A DNA stretch of 64,000 bases, taken from the NCBI RefSeq assembly GCF_018987235.1, contig NZ_CP072197.1, positions 868,001-932,000 on the forward strand, read 5' to 3'. Shown here in pieces: positions 8,664 to 17,367 of this stretch. Under the pieces are notes generated by a model. The model did no database searches. It was not told where the DNA came from and worked only from the letters and a program-made list of their open reading frames with translations. Position 1 is the stretch's first letter. Each line of letters begins with the position of its first letter. The stretch is from Lactobacillus crispatus. GTDB taxonomy: Bacteria; Bacillota; Bacilli; Lactobacillales; Lactobacillaceae. Position numbers and translations under genes: made by a program.

Positions 8664-8667
8664 TTTT

Positions 8668-8700
8668 GAGGACGTTTGTTTAGTAACGACGTCCTTTTTG
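8668..8700 (+). terminator. Terminator of the ABC exporter operon
   Basis: AGGACGT (8669-8675) and ACGTCCT (8689-8695) pair and are followed by a T run. A TATAAT just after it (8702-8707) may serve pepO. Confidence 0.8.
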
Positions 8701-8752
8701 CTATAATAATGAAAAAGTATTAAATAATTATGAATATTTGTAAGGAGAAAAA

Positions 8753-10696
8753 ATGAGAAGATATTTTGCCGTTCGTGGTGGAGCTGGCGATGTTGCACAA
8801 CCAGATCTTAATGCCAAACCACAAGATAATTTGTATTTAGCTGTCAATTCAGAATGGTTGTCTAAAGCTAAAATCCCTGCAGATAAGACGTCTGCTGGGA
8901 TTAACTCTGAACTAGATCAACGAATTGAAGATCGGGTAATGAAAGATTTTGCTGATGTTGCAGCGGGTAAAGAAAGAATGCCTGATATCAAGGATTTTGG
9001 GAAAGCAATTGCTTTATATAAAATTGCCAAAGATTTTGACAAAAGGGATGCTGAAAAAGCTAATCCAATTCAAAAAGATTTACAAAAGTTATTGGCTTTG
9101 AGTAGCTTTAGTGATTTTGAACAAAAGGCTGCTGATTTATTTATGGGTCCATATACTTTGCCATTTGTCTTTGATGTTGATGCTGACATGAAGAATACTG
9201 ATGTAAATGTGCTTCATTTTGGTGGACCAAGTACATTTTTACCAGATACTACGACCTATAAAACAGCTGATGCCAAAAAACTCTTGGATATTTTACAAGA
9301 TCAAAGCATTAATTTGTTAATGATGGCCGGGGTTGGTAAGAGTGAAGCACGTACTTATGTTGCCGATGCTTTAGCTTTTGATCAAAAATTGGCTAAGATT
9401 GTTAAATCAACCGAAGAATGGTCAGATTACGCAGCAATCTATAATCCAGTAAACTATGCTGAATTTATTGCAAAATTTAAGTCATTTAAGATGGCTGACT
9501 TTATGGCTGCTGTTTTGCCAGTTAAACCAGAGCGTATCATTGTAATGGAACCACGTTTTCTTGATCATGCTGAGAGTTTATTAAACGCAGCTAATTTTGC
9601 CGAAATTAAAGGCTGGATGTTGGTTAAATACATTAACAATGTAGCTAGATTTTTGTCTCAAGCTTTTCGAGAAGCAGCATTTCCATTTAATCAGGCAATT
9701 ACTGGTGCGCCACAATTGCCAACTCAAATTAAACAAGCTTATCGTTTAGCAAATAGTGCTTTTGATGAAGTAGTCGGCATTTTTTATGGGCAAAAGTATT
9801 TTGGAGCTAAGGCCAAAAAGGATGTTGAAGACATGATTCTTAAGATGCTCAAGGTTTATGAGGAAAGAATCAAATCAAATACCTGGCTTTCTGCTGAAAC
9901 GAAAAAGAAGGCAGTAGTTAAGTTAAAAGCCTTGGTCTTAAAGATTGGTTATCCAGATAAGATTGAAGAAATCTTTGATTTACTGCAAGTTGATCCTGAA
10001 AAGAGCCTCTATGAAAATGAGGTAGCAATGTCGACAGTGCGTACTAAATATATGCTGGCTAAATTAACTAAGCTGGTTGATCGTTCGGTATGGTTAATGC
10101 CAGGTAATTTAAATAATGCCTGCTATGATCCACAAAGAAATGATTTAACTTTCCCAGCAGGAATCTTGCAGGCACCGTTTTATGATATTAATCAATCGCG
10201 CGGTGCTAACTATGGCGGTATTGGTGCAACTATTGGTCACGAAGTATCACATGCTTTTGATAATAGTGGTGCTAAGTTTGATGAACGAGGAAATATGAAT
10301 AATTGGTGGACTGATGCAGACTTCGCTGAATTTAATAAACGAGTTGGCCAAATGGTTGATATTTTTGATGGTTTGCAATATAGTCCAGCTAAAGTGAATG
10401 GTAAGCAAGTTGTTGGTGAAAATATAGCTGATTTAGCTGGACTTGCCTGTGCTGTCCAAACTGGAAAAGATGATGGTGCTGATTTAAAGGATCTTTTTGA
10501 AAACTATGCTCGTAGCTGGATGCAAAAACAACGTCCTGAAGCAATCAAAACAGAAGTTCAAACCGATGTCCATGCGCCGCAGCCAACTAGAGTAAATATT
10601 CCGGTTCAATGCCAAGATGAATTCTATGATGCATTTGGCGTTAAGAAGACAGATGGCATGTGGCTTAACCCAGAAGATAGAATTACAATCTGGTAA
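8753..10696 (+). CDS. pepO: Endopeptidase O (M13/neprilysin family)
   Basis: PepO is a zinc metallo-endopeptidase that cuts casein-derived and other oligopeptides inside lactobacilli. The 647-residue protein has the zinc motif HEVSH (His496, Glu497, His500), the third ligand Glu556 in GENIADLAG, and the M13 end. There is no signal peptide, as expected for the cytoplasmic enzyme. The start follows AAGGAG. With the OppA-like binding protein nearby it belongs to peptide utilisation. It is full length and looks functional. Confidence 0.95.
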   Translation: MRRYFAVRGGAGDVAQPDLNAKPQDNLYLAVNSEWLSKAKIPADKTSAGINSELDQRIEDRVMKDFADVAAGKERMPDIKDFGKAIALYKIAKDFDKRDAEKANPIQKDLQKLLALSSFSDFEQKAADLFMGPYTLPFVFDVDADMKNTDVNVLHFGGPSTFLPDTTTYKTADAKKLLDILQDQSINLLMMAGVGKSEARTYVADALAFDQKLAKIVKSTEEWSDYAAIYNPVNYAEFIAKFKSFKMADFMAAVLPVKPERIIVMEPRFLDHAESLLNAANFAEIKGWMLVKYINNVARFLSQAFREAAFPFNQAITGAPQLPTQIKQAYRLANSAFDEVVGIFYGQKYFGAKAKKDVEDMILKMLKVYEERIKSNTWLSAETKKKAVVKLKALVLKIGYPDKIEEIFDLLQVDPEKSLYENEVAMSTVRTKYMLAKLTKLVDRSVWLMPGNLNNACYDPQRNDLTFPAGILQAPFYDINQSRGANYGGIGATIGHEVSHAFDNSGAKFDERGNMNNWWTDADFAEFNKRVGQMVDIFDGLQYSPAKVNGKQVVGENIADLAGLACAVQTGKDDGADLKDLFENYARSWMQKQRPEAIKTEVQTDVHAPQPTRVNIPVQCQDEFYDAFGVKKTDGMWLNPEDRITIW

Positions 10697-10701
10697 AAAT
10701 A

Positions 10702-10980
10702 ACAAGAATCTATATTGGCTTAAGTGAATAAGATGAAGATAACCCATTAGGTTATGTAGCATTGACCTTTGATAAGCTTAACCACCAAATTTTAGGTGGG
10801 GCAGTAATGTCTACTTATGATTTAACAGGTCAAGGAAATGTCCTTAGTTTAGCTATTAGCCATAGACTTACTTTAGAAGATCTTGCAGAATAAGATTTCT
10901 TCTTCTCACCAAGTTTTGACCGTCAATGGAGTCTACTTAACTTGGCGGCCCAACATGCCTTAGGCTGAGCTAAATTCTAA
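10702..10980 (+). pseudogene. NADH oxidase C-terminal remnant
   Basis: Frame 10711 reads YVALTFDKLNHQILGG, then VMSTYDLTGQGNVLSLAI, and later DFFFSPSFDRQWSLLNLAAQ. This is the dimerisation domain of FAD-dependent NADH oxidases/CoA-disulfide reductases. TAA stops interrupt it at 10729-10731 and 10891-10893, with TGA at 10966-10968. The N-terminal FAD and NADH domains are missing. It is a decayed, non-functional leftover of a larger deletion between pepO and dps. Confidence 0.85.
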
Positions 10981-11002
10981 TTTAATGAAAGTAGGTCTCA
11001 AT

Positions 11003-11470
11003 ATGAAGTATCCAGAAACAAAAGAAAAGTTAAATGAATTAGTCATTAATTTATTGCATATGCACATGATTGTTCGCCGTCACCATTGGTATATGCGCGG
11101 CAGTCAATTCTTGAAGTTGCACCCATATCTTGATGACTTAATGGATGAACTAGATGATCAGATTGATGGTCTTGCAGAAAGATTAATTACCATCGATGGT
11201 TCACCTGTTGCCACTTTAAGGGAAGTTGTTCAATTAAATAAAATTCCTGGTGAAAAGGGGAGTTGGGACTTCACTAATACACAAAGACTTGAAAAGATCA
11301 TTTCAGGCTATCGTTATTTAGATAAGCTCTATGAAGAAGCGCTTGAAGCTTCTGATAAAGAAGGAGATTACTCGACTAATGATATTTTGACTGGTTTCCA
11401 TACTGATCTTGAAAAGCGGCTTTGGATGTTAACGGCTGAACTTGGTCAAGCTCCAGATATTGATGCATAA
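11003..11470 (+). CDS. dps: Dps/ferritin-like DNA-protecting protein
   Basis: Dps forms a 12-subunit shell that oxidises and stores iron and protects DNA from peroxide. The product (155 residues) contains the ferroxidase-centre pattern HHWYMRG and D-(x)n-DELDDQIDGLAERL, with the SPVATLREV segment typical of lactobacillar Dps. The ATG at 11003 is preferred because AAAGTAGG lies 8 bases before it. An ATG at 10985 would precede that site and add six residues. It is monocistronic with its own terminator. Confidence 0.9.
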   Translation: MKYPETKEKLNELVINLLHMHMIVRRHHWYMRGSQFLKLHPYLDDLMDELDDQIDGLAERLITIDGSPVATLREVVQLNKIPGEKGSWDFTNTQRLEKIISGYRYLDKLYEEALEASDKEGDYSTNDILTGFHTDLEKRLWMLTAELGQAPDIDA

Positions 11471-11485
11471 GTCGTAAATTTAGAG

Positions 11486-11519
11486 AAAATAGCGAATCTG
11501 TAGTGGTTCGCTATTTTTT
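11486..11519 (+). terminator. Terminator of dps
   Basis: AAATAGCGAA pairs with TTCGCTATTT around a 10-base loop and is followed by a T run. Confidence 0.85.
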
Positions 11520-11816
11520 ATGGCAAAAAGCTCTATTACAATTTACGTAAGCACCTGAAATTTGGACTATAATTTCGAGGCTTTTGTTATGTCTAAATTA
11601 TCTGAACGAGACATTAATTATTTCTGAAACTTGCGAACTCTGTTCGCGGGTGTGTCATTGTTTCATAGCTTCTGCTTTAGTTTTACGCTTTCCTTCAGGT
11701 CTTTGTCTGTGTTGCAGGTTTATCCGTCATTTGGCCCGACTAGACATCTGTACGCGCACATGAAAAAATTGATAGTCAATTCCTTCGTTAATAACGTCAC
11801 TATTAGTGATACACAA
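11520..11816. other. Non-coding stretch, unrecognised
   Basis: No intact gene is seen. A very short frame beginning at 11589 (MSKLSERDINYF, then stop) may be the head of a lost gene, possibly a transposase. The perfect hairpin GCGAAC-TCT-GTTCGC lies at 11633-11647. The segment 11650-11760 is T/C-rich on this strand and unlike its neighbours. It could be the remains of an insertion element, but I could not assign a family. Confidence 0.3.
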
Positions 11817-11858
11817 GAAAAATGCTACCAAATCAGTCAGATTTAGTAGCATTTTTTT
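11817..11858. terminator. Strong bidirectional terminator beside the oppA-like gene
   Basis: A 15-bp stem (arms about 11820-11834 and 11840-11854) closes a five-base loop. A runs precede it and T runs follow it, so it can stop transcription of the minus-strand oppA-like gene and anything arriving from the left. Confidence 0.8.
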
Positions 11859-11917
11859 AGATTAATTAAAGTAAATTTTAGAAAAGATATTTATTAAGCA
11901 AGACAGTTAGGTAATGT

Positions 11918-13669
11918 TTATTTTACAAACCCTGCACTAAACCAGTTAGTTGCGCTTGGTTTAAGTGACCATCCAGTTACTTTTTTATTAACAGCGGTTA
12001 TTGAATATGAATTAGTGGTAGGTACAACATAGGCCTCATTGTACATCCATTTTTGCCATTTTCTGAATGCGTCAACACGATACTTATGGTTGAAAGCTTT
12101 TTCTGAGTCAATATCAGCTAAAAGCTTACTTTGTACAGGGGAAACAAAACGTGCCATATTATATGGTGCAGCAGCGCTATAAAGATCATTAGGAGAAGGT
12201 TCACTTGAAAGTGACCAGCCACCTTCAAAGACATCAATTTTTGGATCATCAGATTGAACTGCTTGTACCCAATTGTTAAATTCCATTGGACGACCGCCAA
12301 CAAACTTAACGTTCAAACCGATTTTCTTCCATTGTTGGATATAATTACGCCATACGGGCTCTGCGGTAGTAGCATTGTTTCTAACAGCTAAATTAATAGT
12401 AAGCTTCTTTCCGTTAGGTTGAACTCTGAATTCGCCTTTCTTTTTATATCCGGCTTTATCTAGTAATTGGTTGGCTTTCTTCAAGTTATATGGGTAACCT
12501 TTAATTGAACTATCGGAAAAGTCACCAAATTGTTCTGGAATCAAAGTATTAACACGGAATGCTAATCCTTGGTAATAGCGTTTAGCAACAGCATCAATAT
12601 TCATTGCATAGGCCATTGCTTTACGTAATGCTGGATTATTCATCTTGGCATTCTTATTTTCAACATTCTTTCCTAGCTTCTTATCCCATTTACCAACTTT
12701 AAAAGCTAAGTAGCTATAACTAAGTGGAACTTCACCAATAAAGTTAGTATCAGTTGCATTCTTAGTTTGATCCCATTGTGTATTAACCACATCAGCAATA
12801 TCAAATTTATGACTTTTAATGGCTTGGGTAGCAGAACTGGAGCTGATAACAGATGCAGTTACTTTTTCAAAGTTTGGTGTACCACGCCAGTAATAAGGAT
12901 TACCCTCCCAAGAAACAGATTGACCACGAACAATATTAGATACACGGAATGGTCCAAAAAATAGTGGGGATTTTCTGACCTTGTCACTAGATAAAAGCTT
13001 TGAAAAAGGTACATCCTTTAAGTAATGATAGGGTTCAGCACATTCCCAGAAATATCCATTACCTGATTGAAGCATACCAGGCTTCATTTGCTTGAAATGG
13101 AGTACGACTTTGCGTCCATTTTCACCATCAGGCATTTCAATTCCAGAATTTTTCTTGCTTTTGCCTTCATGATATTCAGCTAAGCCAACAATATCAGCTA
13201 AAGATTCAGTATATCTTTGTGATTTAGAGTCTTTATTTGCAATAATTTCATAAGCAAGTTCAACGTCTTTAGCATTCACTTGCTTACCATCTGACCACTT
13301 AACTCCTTTTTTCACTTCGATTGTGATAGTCTTAGCTTTCCGATTTAGTTTAAAAGTAGCAGCTCCTTTATTATTAATCTTATATTGATCATCTGTTGAA
13401 AATAAAGATTCTAGACCTGGGCTTTGTACCTCACTATCAATTGTAGTATCTGATAATTCTGGTAAGAAAATACCAGTGAATGGACTGTCTGATTCAACAG
13501 CATAGGTTAAAGTTTTAATACTTTTTACGGGAACAGTTTCGCTAAACTTATGATTAGTTTTATTTGCATTACTACTGTTTGTATGTTTGTTATTACCACA
13601 TGCAACTAAACTTAAAGTTGCTCCAGAAATAAGTGCTAATGCACCAAAATATTTTCTTGCTTTAGTCAT
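11918..13669 (-). CDS. Peptide ABC transporter substrate-binding lipoprotein (OppA-like)
   Basis: This is a solute-binding protein of family SBP_bac_5, 583 residues, anchored by a lipobox (LSLVAC, Cys24) after a short signal peptide. It captures oligopeptides outside the cell for an Opp-type importer. Typical features are KGVKWSDGKQVNAKDVELAYE and a C-terminal NDLYSAAAPYNMARF segment. No permease or ATPase gene is adjacent, so it must serve a transporter encoded elsewhere. The ATG at 13669 is chosen because AGAGGTG lies just before it. The GTG at 13681 is inside that ribosome binding site. Confidence 0.9.
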   Translation of the reverse strand: MTKARKYFGALALISGATLSLVACGNNKHTNSSNANKTNHKFSETVPVKSIKTLTYAVESDSPFTGIFLPELSDTTIDSEVQSPGLESLFSTDDQYKINNKGAATFKLNRKAKTITIEVKKGVKWSDGKQVNAKDVELAYEIIANKDSKSQRYTESLADIVGLAEYHEGKSKKNSGIEMPDGENGRKVVLHFKQMKPGMLQSGNGYFWECAEPYHYLKDVPFSKLLSSDKVRKSPLFFGPFRVSNIVRGQSVSWEGNPYYWRGTPNFEKVTASVISSSSATQAIKSHKFDIADVVNTQWDQTKNATDTNFIGEVPLSYSYLAFKVGKWDKKLGKNVENKNAKMNNPALRKAMAYAMNIDAVAKRYYQGLAFRVNTLIPEQFGDFSDSSIKGYPYNLKKANQLLDKAGYKKKGEFRVQPNGKKLTINLAVRNNATTAEPVWRNYIQQWKKIGLNVKFVGGRPMEFNNWVQAVQSDDPKIDVFEGGWSLSSEPSPNDLYSAAAPYNMARFVSPVQSKLLADIDSEKAFNHKYRVDAFRKWQKWMYNEAYVVPTTNSYSITAVNKKVTGWSLKPSATNWFSAGFVK

Positions 13670-13837
13670 GGTAAAGCGCACCTCTAAAGAAATTTTATTA
13701 AATTATATTTAAGCTTTATTATATGATTATTAAAAAAGCAAATTGTTTTATCTATTTTTGTTAAAAAATATAAATAAAATTAAAAAGATTAGATCTTAGG
13801 ATACCTAAAACATAATAGAGATAAGTCAGATCTCTGA
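13670..13837. other. AT-rich upstream region of the oppA-like gene
   Basis: This interval contains the ribosome binding site for the minus-strand oppA-like gene and very AT-rich sequence expected to hold its promoter. I found no gene in it. Confidence 0.4.
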
Positions 13838-14055
13838 ACTCTATATAGCAGAATATGCAAGGTGCTAAGGAACATAACGATCGTAAGTTGATGAAAATTA
13901 GGAAGGATAAATGAAAGTGTTTTTTCACTTTTAGCTTATTATAATGCGGAAAATAGAACACGCATTTTAGTAGGATTTCAAACCGCTTAGAAATGACAAT
14001 ATTAACATATAATGGTGTATGGATGGACAAGCTTTAATTAGCACCAAGCGTACAT
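13838..14055 (+). mobile_element. IS982-family relic (transposase C-terminus and right end)
   Basis: The stretch is a worn copy of the last part of the IS982 transposase found intact at the end of 15101-16074. SLLAYYNAENRTRILVGFQ here matches SLLSYYNAENNRARSLAGFQ there. The sequence then drifts through stops to a right end at about 14033-14055, where TTTAATTAGCACCAAGCG corresponds to TTTAACTAGCACCACGCG. The left part of the element is gone. It lies in the same orientation as the complete copy, on the other side of the SLAP gene. Confidence 0.8.
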
Positions 14056-14091
14056 CTTATTACTACAATTGTGATAGTATCAAGACATTAG

Positions 14092-14130
14092 AAAAACCAT
14101 ACTCCGATAAAATATCGAAATATGGTTTTA
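14092..14130 (-). terminator. Possible terminator of the minus-strand SLAP gene
   Basis: AAAAACCATA (14092-14101) pairs with TATGGTTTT (14121-14129), with a second CGATA/TATCG helix inside. Read on the minus strand it ends in a T run, about 85 bases beyond the SLAP stop codon. Confidence 0.55.
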
Positions 14131-14214
14131 GAATAGAGTGATCTAAAATATGTCCCAAATTTGGCGTTCGCATCAAATTCGACTGGCCTTAAATTTAAAT
14201 TAATTATTTGAATT

Positions 14215-15057
14215 TTATTCTTCTGGTGCAACAGCCAAGTTTGGCATAGTTGCAATGTCGTTCATATCAATGTATGACTTTTGACCCTTAATGCCGTATA
14301 AAGTCAAAGTTTGGTCGCCATTTTTAATAGTCTTAGTGCGGTCAACACTAACTTTGCTGCCAGCAGTTAATTCTTGGCTAACTGTTTTACCTTCGGCATC
14401 GTAAACAGGGACTTTAGATTCATTGCTATGCTTACCTAAAGTTACAGTTTGGTATGCAGCATATAATGGTTCATTATTTACGTAACTTACGTTAGATACG
14501 CGGATATATGCGTTTTTACCGATGTTGTAATATTGGTGGCCCTTAATAGTCTTAGTTGATAAAGCCATCTTTTTGCCATCATTTACTAAGAAGCGGTATG
14601 CATCACTTGCAGCTGTTTTAATCGAGCCGGTGTAGTTTACAATTTGAGATCTACGCAATAAAACACGCTTAGAGTTCTTAGTTACGCGCTTACCATTTTT
14701 GTCGTAAACATATGAATTATTAGCAATATATAAGACGCTCTTGCCGTTTAATGTTGAAATTGCGGAAGTCGGAACGTACTTGTTTTTAGCGATCTTATAA
14801 GTATATTCATAGTTGATTAACTTAGGAGCGCCGTAGTATTTAAAAGTAGTGCCGTTCTTAATCCTTTGATTCTTTTGTTTGCCAGCAGCATTGTAGACAC
14901 CGATTACACTACTATTGTTATTGCCAACAGTAATTGTGCCAGTTGCCTTTTTAGTAGCAGCTTGAGCAGTAGTGATTGATGGATTTACAAGTGCAATAGC
15001 TGGTGCTGTTAAAGATAATGCGGCAGCAGCTAAGCTGATTGATTTAATGAGTTTCAT
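14215..15057 (-). CDS. SLAP-domain cell-surface protein
   Basis: This secreted protein (280 residues) has a clear signal peptide (SISLAAAALSLTAPAIALV, cleavage near AQA-AT) and several SLAP-type repeats such as YVYDKNGKRVTKNSKRVLLR and GHQYYNIGKNAYIRVSNV. It is expected to attach non-covalently to the wall. GGGAGG precedes the start. It lies between an IS982 relic and a complete IS982 copy, both transcribed against it, so its promoter region is cut short by the IS left end about 45 bases upstream. It is related to the SLAP gene at 743-1867. Confidence 0.85.
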   Translation of the reverse strand: MKLIKSISLAAAALSLTAPAIALVNPSITTAQAATKKATGTITVGNNNSSVIGVYNAAGKQKNQRIKNGTTFKYYGAPKLINYEYTYKIAKNKYVPTSAISTLNGKSVLYIANNSYVYDKNGKRVTKNSKRVLLRRSQIVNYTGSIKTAASDAYRFLVNDGKKMALSTKTIKGHQYYNIGKNAYIRVSNVSYVNNEPLYAAYQTVTLGKHSNESKVPVYDAEGKTVSQELTAGSKVSVDRTKTIKNGDQTLTLYGIKGQKSYIDMNDIATMPNLAVAPEE

Positions 15058-15100
15058 GGATATTCCTCCCTTGAAAATATCAATGTTTTATTTACTATTA

Positions 15101-16074
15101 TTATACGCGTGGTGCTAGTTAAAGCGTTTTAGTTAACAAAAAAAGTCCAATCTTGTTAGACTCGACTTGTAAACATATTAATAGAAAAGAGTTTGACTAG
15201 ATTGAACTACCCTAAGCTTAAGCGTTTTTCTCATCCTAACACAAGTTAGTTTTAGTCGTTTAAATATAATTTGTCGCTGTTTGTACAAACTTTATGCCCC
15301 AGATGCATTAAAGCAAAGACGGAATATCAATCGATGTAAAATATCTGACAGTTCTATTCTGGCCTTGCTTATTTGGTAGGCTTCATTGGGCGTTGAATCT
15401 CAAAGAAGATTTTGTGAAAAGCTTGTTAATTTATCTCACTCTCGCTTTAATCGCAGAGCACGCATGCTTTTGCCATTGATCTATTTAATTCAACATGGCC
15501 TTAATGAGGAAGTAGATCTGTCAGGCGACATTTTGATTATTGATAGCTTTCCTGTGCCAGTCTGTCAGCCAATTCGCAATCGTCGAGCAAAGATCTTTCG
15601 CGGCTATGCCGATATTGGCTATAAGGCAACCAAAAAAATCTATTATTATGGTTTTAAGGTTCACGCTATTGTTAGCGACGACGGCTACTTGCTAGATTAT
15701 ATCGTAACCAAGGCCTCAGTTCATGATGCTAAGGAAACAGTAGAACCGATTACTAACGCTCATCCTGACAATAGTTACCTTTTGGGCGATGAAGGATATT
15801 TGGGCAAAAAACTGCATCAACGCTTAGAGCAAATGGCCTATACGCTTTGGACACCATATCGTAAAAACATGAAGAATGCTCAAAAGCACAATAAGCACTA
15901 TTTAATGGCACTCAGAAGGACCATTGAGAGTGATTTTTCGCTTTTGTCTTACTACAACGCTGAAAATAATCGAGCTAGAAGTTTAGCAGGTTTTCAAGAG
16001 AGACTCGAAGTTGCCATTTTAGCTTATAATATGGCATATTGTCTAGAACGATTTAACTAGCACCACGCGTATAA
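15101..16074 (+). mobile_element. IS982-family insertion sequence with intact ends
   Basis: The ends are 23-bp perfect inverted repeats, 15101-15123 and 16052-16074 (outer end TTATACGCGTGGTGCTAG). The right repeat includes the transposase stop codon. The length, 974 bp, suits the family. I saw no convincing short direct repeat at the borders. The single transposase gene carries an amber stop, so the copy probably cannot move by itself but could be mobilised in trans. Confidence 0.85.
15203..16060 (+). pseudogene. IS982 transposase interrupted by an amber codon
   Basis: The frame reads from a TTG near 15203 (NYPKLSVFLILTQ...) through LYKLYAPDALKQRRNI and SDSSILALLIW. It then meets TAG at 15377-15379, where the family has a residue such as Gln, and continues with ASLGVESQRRFCEKL to the end. 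The DDE residues are present (IIDSFPVPV, GDEGYLG, RRTIESDF). Only a TTG at 15386 could restart translation, and it would lose the N-terminal third. A single C-to-T change would explain it. Confidence 0.85.
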
Positions 16075-16105
16075 CTTATGTAAATATGATTAAAAAATTA
16101 ATATT

Positions 16106-17269
16106 CCTGAATTGTCAAATTAAGTGCAACAGTTAGGCTATGAGGAAATATATTGCTTGAAGAGTTCTTCTGCTGTGTGATATTGAAGGATTCGACGATG
16201 TTTGCGGTTAATGGCATCAGTTGCCTGTTGAACATAAGCAGCTGACTTATCTTTCATGCTTTTGCCTTTAGGGAAGAATTGACGCAGAAGTCCATTGCAG
16301 TTCTCATTGGTGCCTCTTTCCCATGGAGAATATGGGTGGGCGAAGTAGATCTGGCAGCCTTTGATCTTGGTCATATCCGCAAACTCAGAGCCATTGTCAA
16401 ACGTGATCGATTTAAACCAGGCAGGATGTCTGTCAATCTCATTTTGAAGCAGCCTTTGGCATGTGCTTGCCCGATAGTCAGGAATCTTGATAACTACTTC
16501 AAAGCGTGTGGTTCTTTCGGTCAAAGTCATTAAAGCAGGCTGATTCTTGCGTCTGACGCCTTTAACCAGATCTCCTTCCCAGTGCAGCGGCGTTTTTCTG
16601 TCTTCAATCTCTTTAGGACGCTGTTCAATGGAATTGCCAAGATTCTTCTTGTGCAAAGCATGACCGCTCTGGCCGTGATGACGCTTGTTCCTGCGTCTTT
16701 TGAGCTTCATAGGCAGATCAATATTGCTTATGTCCAGCAAGCCCTGATCAATATAGCGATAGACAGTTGGTGTGCTGGGACAAGGGTAGCCTGGCATAGT
16801 CCTTTTGAATTCACCAACGAATTCATCGATGCTGGTGGCATCAAATTTAGCTTTGAAGCGTCTGGAGAGCATTCTCAAAAAGACAGCATAATGCTTCAAT
16901 GGATTGCGCTGATAGCAGTTTTTGCGACGCTTCTCATAATAAAGCTGTGCAGTATCAGCGTAATAGTGCTCATACAATAAATAGCTGCTGTCTCTTTGCA
17001 GGACGCTTCCGCGTTTGATTTCGCGACTGATTGTCGACTTATGGCAGCCGACTTCTTGAGCGATAACAGTACGGGAAGTTATGCCGGAATCCAGCATTGC
17101 TTGAATTTGTCCACGTTGTACGCTGGTTAATTGATGATAGTGCTTAGAAATGCTAGAATTTGAATTGGTCATGAAGATCTTCCTTTCTTGATTTTTCGTC
17201 ACTTCAAGTTTAGGTCTTCATGGCCTTTTTGTTTAACACTTGGTGTTGCACTTCAATTTTAAATCCGGG
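16106..17269 (-). mobile_element. IS30-family insertion sequence
   Basis: An IS30-type transposase is bounded by imperfect 26-bp inverted repeats (16106-16131 and 17244-17269, inner part AAGTGCAACA perfect). Outside each end the same 13 bases, AAAAATTAATATT, occur (16093-16105 and 17270-17282). This is a direct repeat much longer than the 2-3 bases usual for the family. The insertion sits about 90 bases upstream of the YSIRK adhesin gene and pushes aside whatever lay there. Confidence 0.8.
16138..17172 (-). CDS. IS30-family transposase
   Basis: The 344-residue enzyme has an N-terminal helix-turn-helix (TSRTVIAQEVGCHKSTISRE) for terminal-repeat binding. The DDE catalytic core comprises HWEGDLVKG (Asp), ITFDNGSEF (Asp) and RGTNENCNGLLRQFFPKG (Glu). 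The frame is uninterrupted and full length, so this is the one transposase in the window that looks active. The ATG at 17172 follows AAGAAAGGAAG. A GTG at 17202 in the same frame lies upstream of that site. It is transcribed away from the adhesin gene. Confidence 0.93.
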   Translation of the reverse strand: MTNSNSSISKHYHQLTSVQRGQIQAMLDSGITSRTVIAQEVGCHKSTISREIKRGSVLQRDSSYLLYEHYYADTAQLYYEKRRKNCYQRNPLKHYAVFLRMLSRRFKAKFDATSIDEFVGEFKRTMPGYPCPSTPTVYRYIDQGLLDISNIDLPMKLKRRRNKRHHGQSGHALHKKNLGNSIEQRPKEIEDRKTPLHWEGDLVKGVRRKNQPALMTLTERTTRFEVVIKIPDYRASTCQRLLQNEIDRHPAWFKSITFDNGSEFADMTKIKGCQIYFAHPYSPWERGTNENCNGLLRQFFPKGKSMKDKSAAYVQQATDAINRKHRRILQYHTAEELFKQYISS

Positions 17270-17367
17270 AAAAATTAATATTTGTCATAGTTGATGCATT
17301 TTCCTATTCAAGAAGGATAAGATATAGTAGAATAATTTCATTATGACAATTTTTTGAGGTGAATGAC

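Noticed and set aside
11631-11846. A 71-codon open frame on the plus strand
   Set aside because: It has no upstream ribosome binding site and no recognisable features, and its end runs into the terminator at 11817-11858.
13669-13681. GTG upstream start for the OppA-like lipoprotein (and similar GTG/TTG starts at 17359, 25598, 44242 and 23018)
   Set aside because: Each of these codons lies inside the purine-rich ribosome binding site of a better placed start.
13761-14030. An 89-codon open frame on the minus strand
   Set aside because: It lies across the IS982 relic, has no ribosome binding site and a low-complexity composition. The plus-strand similarity to the IS982 transposase explains the sequence.
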